The position numbers and the translations under genes are program-made. A model generated the notes under the pieces. It saw only the letters and a list, made by a program, of their open reading frames with translations, ran no database searches and had not been told where the DNA came from. This document shows positions 1-8,735 of a stretch of 64,000 nucleotides of DNA, piece after piece (position 1 is the stretch's first letter; each line of letters opens with the position of its first letter). Source of the stretch: Flavisolibacter ginsengisoli DSM 18119 (GTDB taxonomy: Bacteria; Bacteroidota; Bacteroidia; Chitinophagales; Chitinophagaceae); contig NZ_FQUU01000004.1 in assembly GCF_900129295.1 (NCBI RefSeq), positions 248,001-312,000 of the forward strand, in the 5' to 3' direction.

Positions 1-437
1 CCATAAGAAAAATTTCCGCTGATCTCAGGCCAAGCCTGTTAGACGATATTGGTCTGGAAGCCGCCATGGAATGGCACCTCAATGAATTTAAAAAAAGAAC
101 AGGAATTGATTACTCTTTTGAAGAAACCAATCATGATCTTAAGCTGCCTGATCCGGTTAAAACTGTTTTGTTCCGAATTTTCCAGGAATCGCTTACCAAT
201 ATCGCCAGGCATTCCAATGCGAAACATATTCAGGTACACCTGGCCCGGGCAAAAGACGCCATCTCCATGACGGTGAAGGACAATGGTAAGGGCTTTAATC
301 CACAGGTTTTAAACACCAGTAACTCATTGGGTATTTTGGGCATGAAGGAAAGGGTTGCTGAACTGAATGGCCGTTTCACCATCAGCAGTTCTCCAAAAAG
401 CGGAACATGCATTTCAACATGGTTGCCCCTTAAGTAA
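1..437 (+). CDS. Sensor histidine kinase, HisKA_3/HATPase C-terminus (5' end outside window)
   Basis: Only the last 144 residues are visible; the frame is open from base 3, so the gene starts before the window. The first residues read LRPSLLDDIGLEAAMEW, typical of the end of the HisKA_3 dimerisation region. The HATPase_c domain follows: N-box FRIFQESLTNIARHSNA, a DNGKGF nucleotide-binding box and a glycine box LGILGMKERV, ending with a complete C-terminus. This family autophosphorylates on histidine and passes phosphate to NarL-type response regulators. It converges on the regulator gene ending at 653, so it is not co-transcribed with it. The sensor part and substrate cannot be seen. Confidence 0.93.
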   Translation, partial: IRKISADLRPSLLDDIGLEAAMEWHLNEFKKRTGIDYSFEETNHDLKLPDPVKTVLFRIFQESLTNIARHSNAKHIQVHLARAKDAISMTVKDNGKGFNPQVLNTSNSLGILGMKERVAELNGRFTISSSPKSGTCISTWLPLK

Positions 438-652
438 TTCCCGGCAGTGTTCTCTGATACAAAATGGGCCATTCATGTTAAAAGTGCCAGAAAACTGGGA
501 AAAATTCTATCCAGGAAATAGACGAAGCGATCGTAGAAGCAAAATTCAAATATATGGCTTCAGCAATCGCTGAGAAATGATTGATTTCTTCAGCATTATA
601 TTGAACTGGAAAGCTAAAAGACCCAGGTTGCCAGTTGAATTTGCTTGTAAAA

Positions 653-1285
653 TCAAACGTTTTTATTTACATACTCAACCAGGGAAACTGAGTTTTTAAG
701 CTTCAGTTTTTTTAAAATATTATAACGATGCACTTCCACTGTTTTTGTAGACAGATATAAACTGGCTGCAATTTCCTTTGATGTATCTCCTTTCTTGATG
801 AGTGATATGATTTCTATTTCCCGGGTTGTTAACGAATGAATCCCTTTCTGCTGGCCATCATTAAACATCATTTGTTCAGCAATAATTTCCTTGATGTTGT
901 TGCAGATATATTTTTTTCCAAAGAAAATTTCTTCAATCGCTTTTACCATTTCCTGTCTTCCGGAATTTTTTGTCACATACCCGCTGGCACCATTTTGCAT
1001 TATTTTTTGCACAAAAGCGGGTTGTGTATGGAGTGATATAGCTACTATCTTCGTTCCAGGTGCATATTTTCTGATCAAAGCTGTTGCTTCAATTCCATTA
1101 ATTCCGGGAAGGTTAATATCCATGAGTACAATATGCGGGCGAAACTGTTTGGCCAGTTCAACCGCTTCTTCCCCACTTCCGCACGCAGCAATTACGTTGA
1201 AGCGTGAATCGGCGTTTAGGATGAAGCTCCAGGTTTCTCTTATCAGGGTATGATCATCAACAATAAGAATCGTAATTGAATTCAT
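653..1285 (-). CDS. NarL/FixJ-family response regulator
   Basis: This 210-residue DNA-binding response regulator has a receiver domain at about residues 4-120 with acidic pair D10/D11, phosphoacceptor D56 (in LMDINLPG) and a conserved lysine in GYVTK. A LuxR-type HTH follows at about 145-205 (LTTREIEIISLIKKG, then STKTVEVHRYNI). It starts at an ATG 10 bases after the stop of the receiver-only gene and is the last gene of a three-gene operon led by the multi-PAS kinase, its probable phosphodonor. The receiver closely resembles that of the upstream gene (shared LPGI.GIEATA and SLHT), indicating tandem duplication. Target genes are unknown. Confidence 0.93.
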   Translation of the reverse strand: MNSITILIVDDHTLIRETWSFILNADSRFNVIAACGSGEEAVELAKQFRPHIVLMDINLPGINGIEATALIRKYAPGTKIVAISLHTQPAFVQKIMQNGASGYVTKNSGRQEMVKAIEEIFFGKKYICNNIKEIIAEQMMFNDGQQKGIHSLTTREIEIISLIKKGDTSKEIAASLYLSTKTVEVHRYNILKKLKLKNSVSLVEYVNKNV

Positions 1286-1295
1286 GACTTAACTT

Positions 1296-1736
1296 TTATT
1301 TTTTATGAATGCCCTTGGCAAATACACCCTTTTGCATTTTTAATTCTTTTCCCAGGTAGCCAGGGGTTTGGTTGTGATAGATACGTAGTAAGGTTTCAGC
1401 CATTTTTTTAACAGATACTGTTTTTTCAATATAGTCAACGGCACCTGCAGCTATAAAACTCCGGGCATAAATGGGTTCGGTATGCAAAGAAAAACCTAAC
1501 ACTTTTGTTTCCGGAACACATTTGCTTATCATTGCTGTTGCTTCAATGCCACTGATTCCCGGCAGGTTGCTGTCCATGATCACAATATCCGGGTGAAGCT
1601 TTTGTACTTGCTCTACGGCTATTTCACCGCTTGTACAAGTGTCAATCACCTGGAACCTCGGATCGAAACCCAAAATGTATTTCCATGTTTTCAGTATGAT
1701 TGTACTGTCGTCCGTAATCAATAGTGTAATCGGCAT
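1296..1736 (-). CDS. Single-domain response regulator (receiver only)
   Basis: A receiver domain fills about residues 3-120 of 146; the rest is a short basic tail ending AKGIHKK with no HTH or output domain. In ATG-start numbering the acidic pair is D9/D10 and the phosphoacceptor D55 (IVIMDSNLPG); the conserved lysine lies in DYIEK. I chose the ATG at 1736; a GTG two codons upstream (1742) is also possible. The gene lies 12 bases after the kinase and 10 before the NarL regulator. Such proteins act as phosphate shuttles or sinks, or bind a protein target. Similarity to its downstream neighbour suggests a duplicated regulator that lost its HTH. Confidence 0.88.
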   Translation of the reverse strand: MPITLLITDDSTIILKTWKYILGFDPRFQVIDTCTSGEIAVEQVQKLHPDIVIMDSNLPGISGIEATAMISKCVPETKVLGFSLHTEPIYARSFIAAGAVDYIEKTVSVKKMAETLLRIYHNQTPGYLGKELKMQKGVFAKGIHKK

Positions 1737-1748
1737 TTGCACTTGTCT

Positions 1749-4700
1749 TTAATTATTTAAAAAAGTGAGCGGTTGAGCAAGGGGAATCCTTAACTGCAGC
1801 TTACAGCCCTGCCCGGGTGCCGACTTGATGTCAATTGTACCATTATAGGACTCAACCCTGTTATAAATATTCGTCAGTCCGACACCGGCACGCTTGGCCT
1901 TGGTATTGAAACCAACCCCATTATCACAGATGTGAAGGATTACTTCCTTTGTATCGTTGCTGATGGTTATTGTTACTCTCGTTGCTTTTGCATACTTACT
2001 GATATTGTTCAATTGCTCCTGCACAATCCGGAAAACTGTCAGCTTAATGTTTTCATGTATAGCCTCTTCATTCAGATCTGCAACATTGAATGCAACTATT
2101 TTTTCAATTGAAAGACCTTTGATGAGGAAACGGATCGCCTCTGTAAAAGAGTCTTCGTCAAAGCGATGGGTGACCAGTCTTTGTGAAAGTTTCCGGATCT
2201 CTTCAATCGCCATTTCCAGATAGGCATGACTGTTTGTTATGATCTCTAAGTTATCATCCGGATTTTCCAGGTAATGCTTTAAATGAAGCTTCACCGCAGT
2301 TAAGATCTGGTTGATGTTGTCATGCAATTCACTTCCTAAAAAGTTGCGTTCATTTTCCTGGACCTGCAAGGCCGCCTTGGTTATTTCTTTTTGTTGTTGC
2401 ACCTTTTGCCGGACAATTTTTTCTTCCAGGCGCTTTCGCTCCGTTACGTCCGTCACCATCGCCAGCGCACCTTTGTAATTACCGTTGTCATCAACAATAG
2501 GATTGGTAGATAAGTGCACCCAGACAACACTACCCGACTTTGTCACAAACTGGTCTTCATACATGTCAATCGCTGTATTTATACCTGTACTGAACATGTT
2601 CTGCCCGGGCTTCTTTCCTTTTTGTTTGACAAAAAAATGGGGAGGCTTTCCCATCATTTCTGCTTCCGAATATCCAAGTATGCGACACATTTTTGCATTA
2701 ACTAACCGGGTCTGATTTTTTTCATCCAACATCCAGATCCCTTCCTGTGCGGTTTCAACAATCTGCCTGAACTGTTTTTCGCTAGCCTCAATCTTTTTTC
2801 GTGAGACAACTTGTTCCGTAACGTCGTTGGCAAAAAAGAAAATGCCTTCCACGTCTCCTCTATTATTCCGGTAAGGCTGGTAGATAAAATTGATATAACA
2901 GTCTTCCAGCCGGTCGGCATTATTCCTGTCAATTTTTGCAAGCATTTCTTTGGCTGTAAAACATTTTCCACTGTAAAACACCCGGTCAAGCAATTTAAAA
3001 AATCCCTGGTCTTCGAGTTCGGGAACAACTTCCCTCACTGTTTTTCCAATGATATCTTTTTTGCCTGTCAATTGCAGGTAAAAAGGATTTACCAATTCGA
3101 ACCGGTGATCAGCCCCTTTTAGAATGGCAATGGCAGACGGTGCCTGGTGGAAAACTTCATAATAACGAAGTCGTTCATTTTCCAATGCCTTTTCCATTGC
3201 TTTTTTCTCCGTGGCATCTTTGGCAATACTGAACATCAGTTGTTCTTTCTCATCCCACCTGGCAGACCAAAGAAGAGGAACCACGTTTCCGTTCTTGTGG
3301 ATAAACCTGTTTTCAAACGTTGTTACAGGTATGCCGCTTAAAATCTTCTTGGCTACAAGGAATGTAGATGCTTTGTCTTCTTCTAAAGTGAGCTCGATGT
3401 ATTTCTTACCAATCAATTCTTCCGGCTTATAGCCCCAAACCGTTTCAGCTGCTGCACTTACATTAATAAATCTTCCTTCCGCGTCGGTACAGCAGATGAC
3501 ATCAATAGATGAATCCATAATCTTATTAAGCTCACCTAATGCCTGCTGTAAGTATTGGGAAGTGCGTAATTGTTTTTCTTCCGCTTTTTTCCTCTCAGAG
3601 ATGTCCCGGATCACCATTGACGTTCTGAGATCACCCTGGGCATCAGTAAAGACAAGAGAAGAAACCTCACCCGGAAATTTACTGCCATCACCCCTGACGA
3701 ATGTGATTTCGCCTTTGGCTTTACCTGTTCGTCGGCGCTCCCTTAGCAAATCATGCAACCTGGGATCCGTTACGTCAACAATTCCAAACCGCCCTTTCTT
3801 ACAAATCTCCTCTTCAGTCATTTTGAAAATAGCACAGGCAGCCGGATTGGCAGCCAGCACATTGCTATCCGTGACCGTCAATAAAATAGCATCCAGGCTG
3901 TTATCAAATATGGAACGGTATTTCGCTTCGTTTTCCAAAACTACAATTTCCGCTTCCTTGCGGTCCGTGATGTCCTGGTTTGTCCCAATTAAACGGTCAG
4001 GACATCCCTGGGCATCGTTCATAACTATGGCTACTGCCTTAATAACGTGTACTGACTGGTCTTGCCAGACGATGCGGAATACCGTATTAAAACCTTTAGT
4101 GGTTGCTAAAGCATTTTGAAATTCCTGGTGAACTCTATTTCTATCATCCTGATGAATGAACTGCATCCACTGTTCGCAACTGCCATCAAACTCACTAGTA
4201 GTAATACCATAAAAAGATAACAGTACATCGTCGGCCTCAAATTTGCACTTTTGAAAAGAATACGCCCAAATTCCGATACCTGCAACCTGTGTAGCCAATA
4301 AAAGTTTAGTAGATAATTCCCTTGAATCTTTTGTTGCTATCGGTTCTTCTTGATGAGCTTCATCAACTTGTATCTTTTGTTCCTTTTCGTGCCGGTACTT
4401 TTCGATGGCTTTTAAAACAGCATGGGGCAAGCGCCTTAGCTGCTCTTTTAAAATATAACCATCGGCTCCTTCTTTTACCACACCTACAACTGCCGGTTCC
4501 GACATCCTGGACGTGATAAGTATAAAGGGAATGTGCAGTTTTTTCCGCTTAACGATCTTTAGGGCTTCTAAGGAATTGAAAGAAGGAAGGGAATGATCAC
4601 AAAGAATCACATCGGGACGGAATTGTTCCAGCGCAAGTAAGTAGGATTTTTCAGAATCAATAACCAGGTGGTCGATTTCAATGCTCTTTCGTAATTCTCT

Positions 4701-4763
4701 CGCTGCCAGTTCGGCATCGCTTTGTACATCTTCGAGGTGGAGTACCTTGTATTTTGCTTTCAT
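1749..4763 (-). CDS. Hybrid sensor kinase: receiver, five PAS domains, HisKA_3, HATPase
   Basis: The protein has 1004 residues from the ATG at 4763, which is preceded by GGAAA; a TTG at 4820 would add 19 residues and is less likely. An N-terminal receiver (about 1-125; E11/D12, phosphoacceptor D56 in LCDHSLP) is followed by about five PAS domains from 150 to 770, a HisKA_3 segment with ERNFLGSELHDNINQ, and a HATPase_c domain (N-box FRIVQEQLNNISKYAKA, DNGVGF, GVGLTNIYNRV). No transmembrane segment is seen, so it is probably a cytoplasmic sensor. Having its receiver at the N-terminus, it can be input-modulated by another kinase. It heads an operon with two response regulators, its likely partners. 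Ligands are not predictable. Confidence 0.92.
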   Translation of the reverse strand: MKAKYKVLHLEDVQSDAELAARELRKSIEIDHLVIDSEKSYLLALEQFRPDVILCDHSLPSFNSLEALKIVKRKKLHIPFILITSRMSEPAVVGVVKEGADGYILKEQLRRLPHAVLKAIEKYRHEKEQKIQVDEAHQEEPIATKDSRELSTKLLLATQVAGIGIWAYSFQKCKFEADDVLLSFYGITTSEFDGSCEQWMQFIHQDDRNRVHQEFQNALATTKGFNTVFRIVWQDQSVHVIKAVAIVMNDAQGCPDRLIGTNQDITDRKEAEIVVLENEAKYRSIFDNSLDAILLTVTDSNVLAANPAACAIFKMTEEEICKKGRFGIVDVTDPRLHDLLRERRRTGKAKGEITFVRGDGSKFPGEVSSLVFTDAQGDLRTSMVIRDISERKKAEEKQLRTSQYLQQALGELNKIMDSSIDVICCTDAEGRFINVSAAAETVWGYKPEELIGKKYIELTLEEDKASTFLVAKKILSGIPVTTFENRFIHKNGNVVPLLWSARWDEKEQLMFSIAKDATEKKAMEKALENERLRYYEVFHQAPSAIAILKGADHRFELVNPFYLQLTGKKDIIGKTVREVVPELEDQGFFKLLDRVFYSGKCFTAKEMLAKIDRNNADRLEDCYINFIYQPYRNNRGDVEGIFFFANDVTEQVVSRKKIEASEKQFRQIVETAQEGIWMLDEKNQTRLVNAKMCRILGYSEAEMMGKPPHFFVKQKGKKPGQNMFSTGINTAIDMYEDQFVTKSGSVVWVHLSTNPIVDDNGNYKGALAMVTDVTERKRLEEKIVRQKVQQQKEITKAALQVQENERNFLGSELHDNINQILTAVKLHLKHYLENPDDNLEIITNSHAYLEMAIEEIRKLSQRLVTHRFDEDSFTEAIRFLIKGLSIEKIVAFNVADLNEEAIHENIKLTVFRIVQEQLNNISKYAKATRVTITISNDTKEVILHICDNGVGFNTKAKRAGVGLTNIYNRVESYNGTIDIKSAPGQGCKLQLRIPLAQPLTFLNN

Positions 4764-5643
4764 TTTCCGATGATTGTTTGCTTTATTATTCAGGTTGACA
4801 GCTGGTGGATGAGGACTCAATAAAAACCCACATCACTTACTACATTCGCCAAACATTGAACTATATCGGTTCCCGACAAAGCTGTTAACCACTTTTACTG
4901 CTCTTCTTTTGAAAACCTCTTTCGGGGAAGTGTCAGCCCAAAATATCCCTGTCATATTTGCAAATGATCACGTGAACAGGGACAAACCCAGCCTTGTGTC
5001 CCCAAATTCCTCCTTAAGGCGCTGAAATACGCCAAACAATTTGCTGGCGTATTTCAAATCAAAGCCCCCCTTGTTGTCTTTTACATAAAAAACATACTCC
5101 CTTAATCATCTAAAGCGCCTTTTTTAATTTATGGTTTTTCATTTTGGATGAATATTTATCGCATTCCCCGGAAGGTTAAACCAAACCTCCCCGGGCATGT
5201 TAACGCCTGTTTAATTTCTGCAACGGTTACCCACCCCCCTCCTCTTAGCTTCCACTAAAAGAAAGGATAAGCTTTCATTCGAAATTGTGAACTGGTGGCA
5301 TTTATGACTCTGAAAAACAGTAATTCAGAGAAGCTGGTGATTTAGGATGGTTAAGAGTGAGCCAGAAATAAGAACACTTGTTATTCCTTTTCTGTTCGGA
5401 TCACAAAGGAAATTCATTCAACTTACTAGGATGATAGTTCAAACACTTAAATATTTGTAGAAGAAACCCGCTTGTTGCTGTCATTGTTATTCTACAAAGC
5501 GGTAAAAAAAACGATTAAATGATATAAATGTTTTTACGTAGCAGGGATGTAACAAGAAGATCAATAGCCGATACCAATGCTGGAAGCATGGATTGGTCAT
5601 CATTGTAAAAAGCAATTACTATACCCAAATACGCTTAAATAAA
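4764..5643. other. Long non-coding interval between two signalling units
   Basis: About 880 bases lie between the kinase start and the solitary regulator's stop, and I see no convincing gene. The interval contains a strong inverted repeat at 5023-5056 and a weaker one near 4979-5002 (GGGACA/TGTCCC). It should hold the kinase promoter. A remnant of a decayed gene or a small RNA cannot be excluded. Confidence 0.6.
5023..5056. repeat. 11-bp inverted repeat, potential stem-loop
   Basis: Arms TGAAATACGCC (5023-5033) and GGCGTATTTCA (5046-5056) pair perfectly around a 12-base loop. No T-run follows on either strand, so it is not a typical terminator. An RNA structure or a regulator binding site are the alternatives. 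Confidence 0.7.
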
Positions 5644-6264
5644 TTAGATTAACTGGTGTGCAATAGCATATTGAATAATTTCTGCATTAGTTTTTATGTG
5701 CAGCTTCTTTAGAATCCTCGCACGGTAGGTACTGATCGTTGTTGCACTCAAATGAAAAAGTAAGCCGATCTCCGAAACTGATTTCCCGGCAGCAAGCAAT
5801 TTCATGACTTCAAACTCCCGGTTTGATAGCTGCTCATGTGCAGGTTTGTGGCGATCATCAAAATCAGCCAGTTTCTCCGCTACAGATGGTGTGATATATT
5901 TCCGTCCACTAAGTACGTGGCGGACTGCATTAATCAATTCGTCAGGAGCGAGGTCTTTGTTCAGGTATCCTGAGGCGCCAGCTTTTAAGGCCCGGATTGC
6001 ATATTGCTCTTCAGGGTAGATACTCAGGATCAAAACTGGTAAGCTCGGTGCTTGTTGCCTGATCTCGGGCAAAACATCCAAAACAGTTCTTCCGGGCATG
6101 GAAAGGTCGCTGATGACAATGTCCCAGCTCTCCCTGATGATCTTTACCATCAAGGCTGCTGCATCCCCCACTTCGGTAATTTCAGCCCATGGAAATTCGT
6201 CCCGTAAAATATCTTTCAGGCCTCGTCGTACTATTGAATGATCGTCTGCAATCAAGATCCGCAT
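5644..6264 (-). CDS. NarL/FixJ-family response regulator (solitary)
   Basis: This 206-residue protein has a receiver at about residues 1-118 (D7/D8, phosphoacceptor D53 in VISDLSMPG, lysine in GYLNKD) and a LuxR HTH at about 143-200 (LSNREFEVMKLLAAGKS, then SATTISTYRARILKKL). No kinase is adjacent: gene-free stretches of about 880 and 480 bases flank it, so it is an orphan regulator. One of the two kinases at the left of the window could phosphorylate it, but nothing in the sequence shows that. It is less similar to the two operon regulators than they are to each other. Confidence 0.93.
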   Translation of the reverse strand: MRILIADDHSIVRRGLKDILRDEFPWAEITEVGDAAALMVKIIRESWDIVISDLSMPGRTVLDVLPEIRQQAPSLPVLILSIYPEEQYAIRALKAGASGYLNKDLAPDELINAVRHVLSGRKYITPSVAEKLADFDDRHKPAHEQLSNREFEVMKLLAAGKSVSEIGLLFHLSATTISTYRARILKKLHIKTNAEIIQYAIAHQLI

Positions 6265-6743
6265 AAAAACAAGATCAGTTATTATAATTGTTCAACGAAA
6301 CCTTTATCATCAGCTTTGTTCTTTCATAGGCTCATGGAAAGATGAATGTTTCCGGCATTTTTCAACGCTTCCATATTCACAAGTAAACCTAGTCATTTTT
6401 TATCGCCTGCATTTCCAATATTACTGGATGTGATTACTATACCTATTTATTAGGATGAATGCCTCCCATGGCCATTATGCCTTGGTCATCACCCTAATAA
6501 GTGAACTTTTTGCCCTACTGGTTGTTTACAGATAGTGAATTCCTTGTCTTTATTCCGGGAAAGCTCATTCAACATTAATATTTCCTTAATGAAAATGGGT
6601 CAGGTAACCCACTTTACAAGCGTAACTTCACATTTCTCCGGGCATGCAAGTGCCCATACATTCTGTGGCAAAATCATATTGCCTGAAAGAATTACACCAG
6701 CCTACCTGCTACTGCTTAAAACTATTATACAAATAGGTTATTT
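6265..6743. other. Non-coding divergent promoter region
   Basis: This is 479 bases between the divergent orphan regulator and the TetR-like gene. It contains an inverted repeat at 6447-6500 but no convincing gene. Promoters for both neighbours should lie here; I see no exact TAnnTTTG match. Confidence 0.55.
6447..6500. repeat. 12-bp inverted repeat with one mismatch
   Basis: Arms TTATTAGGATGA (6447-6458) and TCACCCTAATAA (6489-6500) are reverse complements except at one position, separated by 30 bases. The position in a divergent intergenic region next to a TetR-like gene would suit an operator, but arms this far apart are unusual for a single dimer site. Confidence 0.55.
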
Positions 6744-7400
6744 ATGAAAAAAGGAAAGAAAATAGATAAACAGGTCATTGTCAGCAAGTACGTAGATCAT
6801 ATACTAACCCATGGTGAACGACCAGCCAATGTGTACATTTTCTCTAAAAAGCTTGGTATAGAAGAACAGGAATTTTATGAGCATTATGCTTCCTTCGAAA
6901 GCATTGAACAATCCATCTTTACCAATTTTTTCCAGTCCACACTTGACCTTTTGGAACAAACTGAAGAATACAGCATGTACGATTCCAAAACGAAGCTGGT
7001 TAGTTTGTATTTCACTTTTTTTGAACAGCTATCTGCCAACAGGAGCCTCGTGTTGACCCTATTAGGTAAAGACAGGAACCAGCTCGAAAAGCTGAAGATC
7101 TTATCAGGCTTTCGAACGCTGTTCCTCGAATATATTAAAGGCCTTGAGCTCGACACTATGGAAATACCGGTAAATAAACTGGAGAAGCTCAAAAACAAAA
7201 GCATTGCTGAAGCTTCCTGGATGCAAATGCTACTGGTACTGAAATTCTGGATGGATGACACCTCTCCTGCATTTGAAAAAACAGACCTGTTTATTGAAAA
7301 GTCACTTAATGCGGGGTTTGATGTATTAAACCTATTCAACCAGCAAAATATCCTTGACCTTGGAAAATTCATCTGGAAAGAAAAACTAAGTTTTAATTAA
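6744..7400 (+). CDS. TetR/AcrR-family-like transcriptional regulator
   Basis: The protein has 218 residues. An N-terminal helical region (about 1-60) has the TetR HTH layout: a helix reading VSKYVDHILTHGE, then VYIFSKKLGIEEQEFYEHYASFESIE, where FYEHYASFESIE matches the usual fYhHF.sKe.L signature in degenerate form. The rest is all-helical ligand-binding/dimerisation sequence. It starts at an ATG and is followed 9 bases later by the ABC1-kinase gene, so the two form an operon. The ligand is unknown. The HTH is divergent; a TetR-like fold used in membrane or lipid homeostasis fits the neighbour, but that is inference. Confidence 0.75.
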   Translation: MKKGKKIDKQVIVSKYVDHILTHGERPANVYIFSKKLGIEEQEFYEHYASFESIEQSIFTNFFQSTLDLLEQTEEYSMYDSKTKLVSLYFTFFEQLSANRSLVLTLLGKDRNQLEKLKILSGFRTLFLEYIKGLELDTMEIPVNKLEKLKNKSIAEASWMQMLLVLKFWMDDTSPAFEKTDLFIEKSLNAGFDVLNLFNQQNILDLGKFIWKEKLSFN

Positions 7401-7409
7401 AAAGGACCC

Positions 7410-8735
7410 ATGAAAACCATTGATAAAATACCCACCTCGAAGATCCATCGTGCTTCCAGGCTAATACAGACAGGTGCTAAAGTTGGAATTAACTATATAA
7501 AGTATTACGGAGACAAGATGGTCAGCACCAAAGAGGAAGCAAAGGAAACCCTGGATGAATCGAATGCGAGGGATATTTATGATGGCTTGAAACAATTGAA
7601 AGGCAGTGCACTGAAGGTGGCACAAATGCTTAGCATGGAAAAAAACCTGCTTCCCCAGGCCTATGTTGAAAAATTCAGCCTGGCGCAGTTTTCTGTTCCT
7701 CCCCTTTCAGCGCCGCTTGTTATCAAAACTTTCAGGAAGTATTTTGGCAAGGCACCCTCAGAAATATTTGATCGTTTTGATCCTGTTGCCATAAATGCCG
7801 CTAGTATCGGCCAGGTGCATAAAGCATTTAAGAATGACAAGGAGTTAGCCATCAAGATACAATATCCCGGTGTTGCCGAAAGCATCTCCTCCGACCTTGC
7901 CATGGTGAAGCCGGTGGCCATGAAAATGTTCAACATCAAAGGGAAGGATTCTGATCAGTATTTTAAAGAAGTGGAAGGTAAACTCCTGGAAGAAACAGAT
8001 TATCTAAACGAGGTCAGGCAAAGCATGGCTATAGCCAATGCCTGCAGCATCATTCCAAACATTTCATTTCCTTCCTACTATCCTGAGCTTTCCACAGAAC
8101 GTATCATCACCATGGACTGGATGCATGGAAAACATTTTTCAGAGTTTACAAAACAAAATAAGAATACAGAAACTGCTAACCTTATAGGACAGACGCTTTG
8201 GGATTTTTATATGTTCCAGGTGCATAAGCTAAGGAAAGTGCATGCCGACCCTCACCCGGGAAACTTCCTTGTTTCCTCAGATAAGAAACTGATCGTTATA
8301 GATTTTGGCTGTGTGAAAGAGATCCCTGATGCTTTTTATACTCCCTATTTCGAATTAGCCAGGGATGAAAGCCTATCTGACAAATCTATTTTCGAAGCCA
8401 AATTATATGAGCTTGAAATATTAAAACCCTCAGATTCAAAAGCCGAAAAAAAGTATTTCCTGCAGCTATTCCACGAGTTATTATCACTTTTCACCAAACC
8501 ATTTAACAGTGAAACCTTTAACTTCTCGGATGAAGCATTTTTTGAACAGATAGCCAACCTCGCGCAGAAATATGCAAAAAGCTCAGAGTTAAAAAATATG
8601 AATGGGAACAGGGGGTCCAGGCACTTTATTTATATCAACCGGACTTTCTTCGGTTTATTCAGCCTGATGCACGATTTGAAATGCACCAATACCATTATCA
8701 ATAATTATCGTCATTTAAAACCTATCAAAAGCTAA
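7410..8735 (+). CDS. ABC1/UbiB (ADCK)-family atypical protein kinase
   Basis: This 441-residue protein starts at an ATG behind AAAGGA. It has the family's diagnostic motifs: KGSALKVAQ (64-72, the N-terminal KxGQ-like element), NAASIGQVH (129-137, the alanine-rich nucleotide loop), lysine 149 in AIKIQYPG, ETDY (195-198), HADPHPGN (278-285, catalytic loop) and DFG (298-300). ABC1 proteins are ATPases linked to quinone or isoprenoid-lipid metabolism. Unlike E. coli UbiB, no C-terminal transmembrane hairpin is obvious. Coupling to a TetR-like gene suggests a transcriptionally controlled accessory role rather than core quinone synthesis. The substrate is unknown. Confidence 0.9.
   Translation: MKTIDKIPTSKIHRASRLIQTGAKVGINYIKYYGDKMVSTKEEAKETLDESNARDIYDGLKQLKGSALKVAQMLSMEKNLLPQAYVEKFSLAQFSVPPLSAPLVIKTFRKYFGKAPSEIFDRFDPVAINAASIGQVHKAFKNDKELAIKIQYPGVAESISSDLAMVKPVAMKMFNIKGKDSDQYFKEVEGKLLEETDYLNEVRQSMAIANACSIIPNISFPSYYPELSTERIITMDWMHGKHFSEFTKQNKNTETANLIGQTLWDFYMFQVHKLRKVHADPHPGNFLVSSDKKLIVIDFGCVKEIPDAFYTPYFELARDESLSDKSIFEAKLYELEILKPSDSKAEKKYFLQLFHELLSLFTKPFNSETFNFSDEAFFEQIANLAQKYAKSSELKNMNGNRGSRHFIYINRTFFGLFSLMHDLKCTNTIINNYRHLKPIKS

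Noticed and set aside
6535-6747. A 70-residue reading frame running into the TetR-like start
   Set aside because: No ribosome-binding site, low-complexity composition and overlap with the likely promoter region; it shares four bases with the real gene only by chance.
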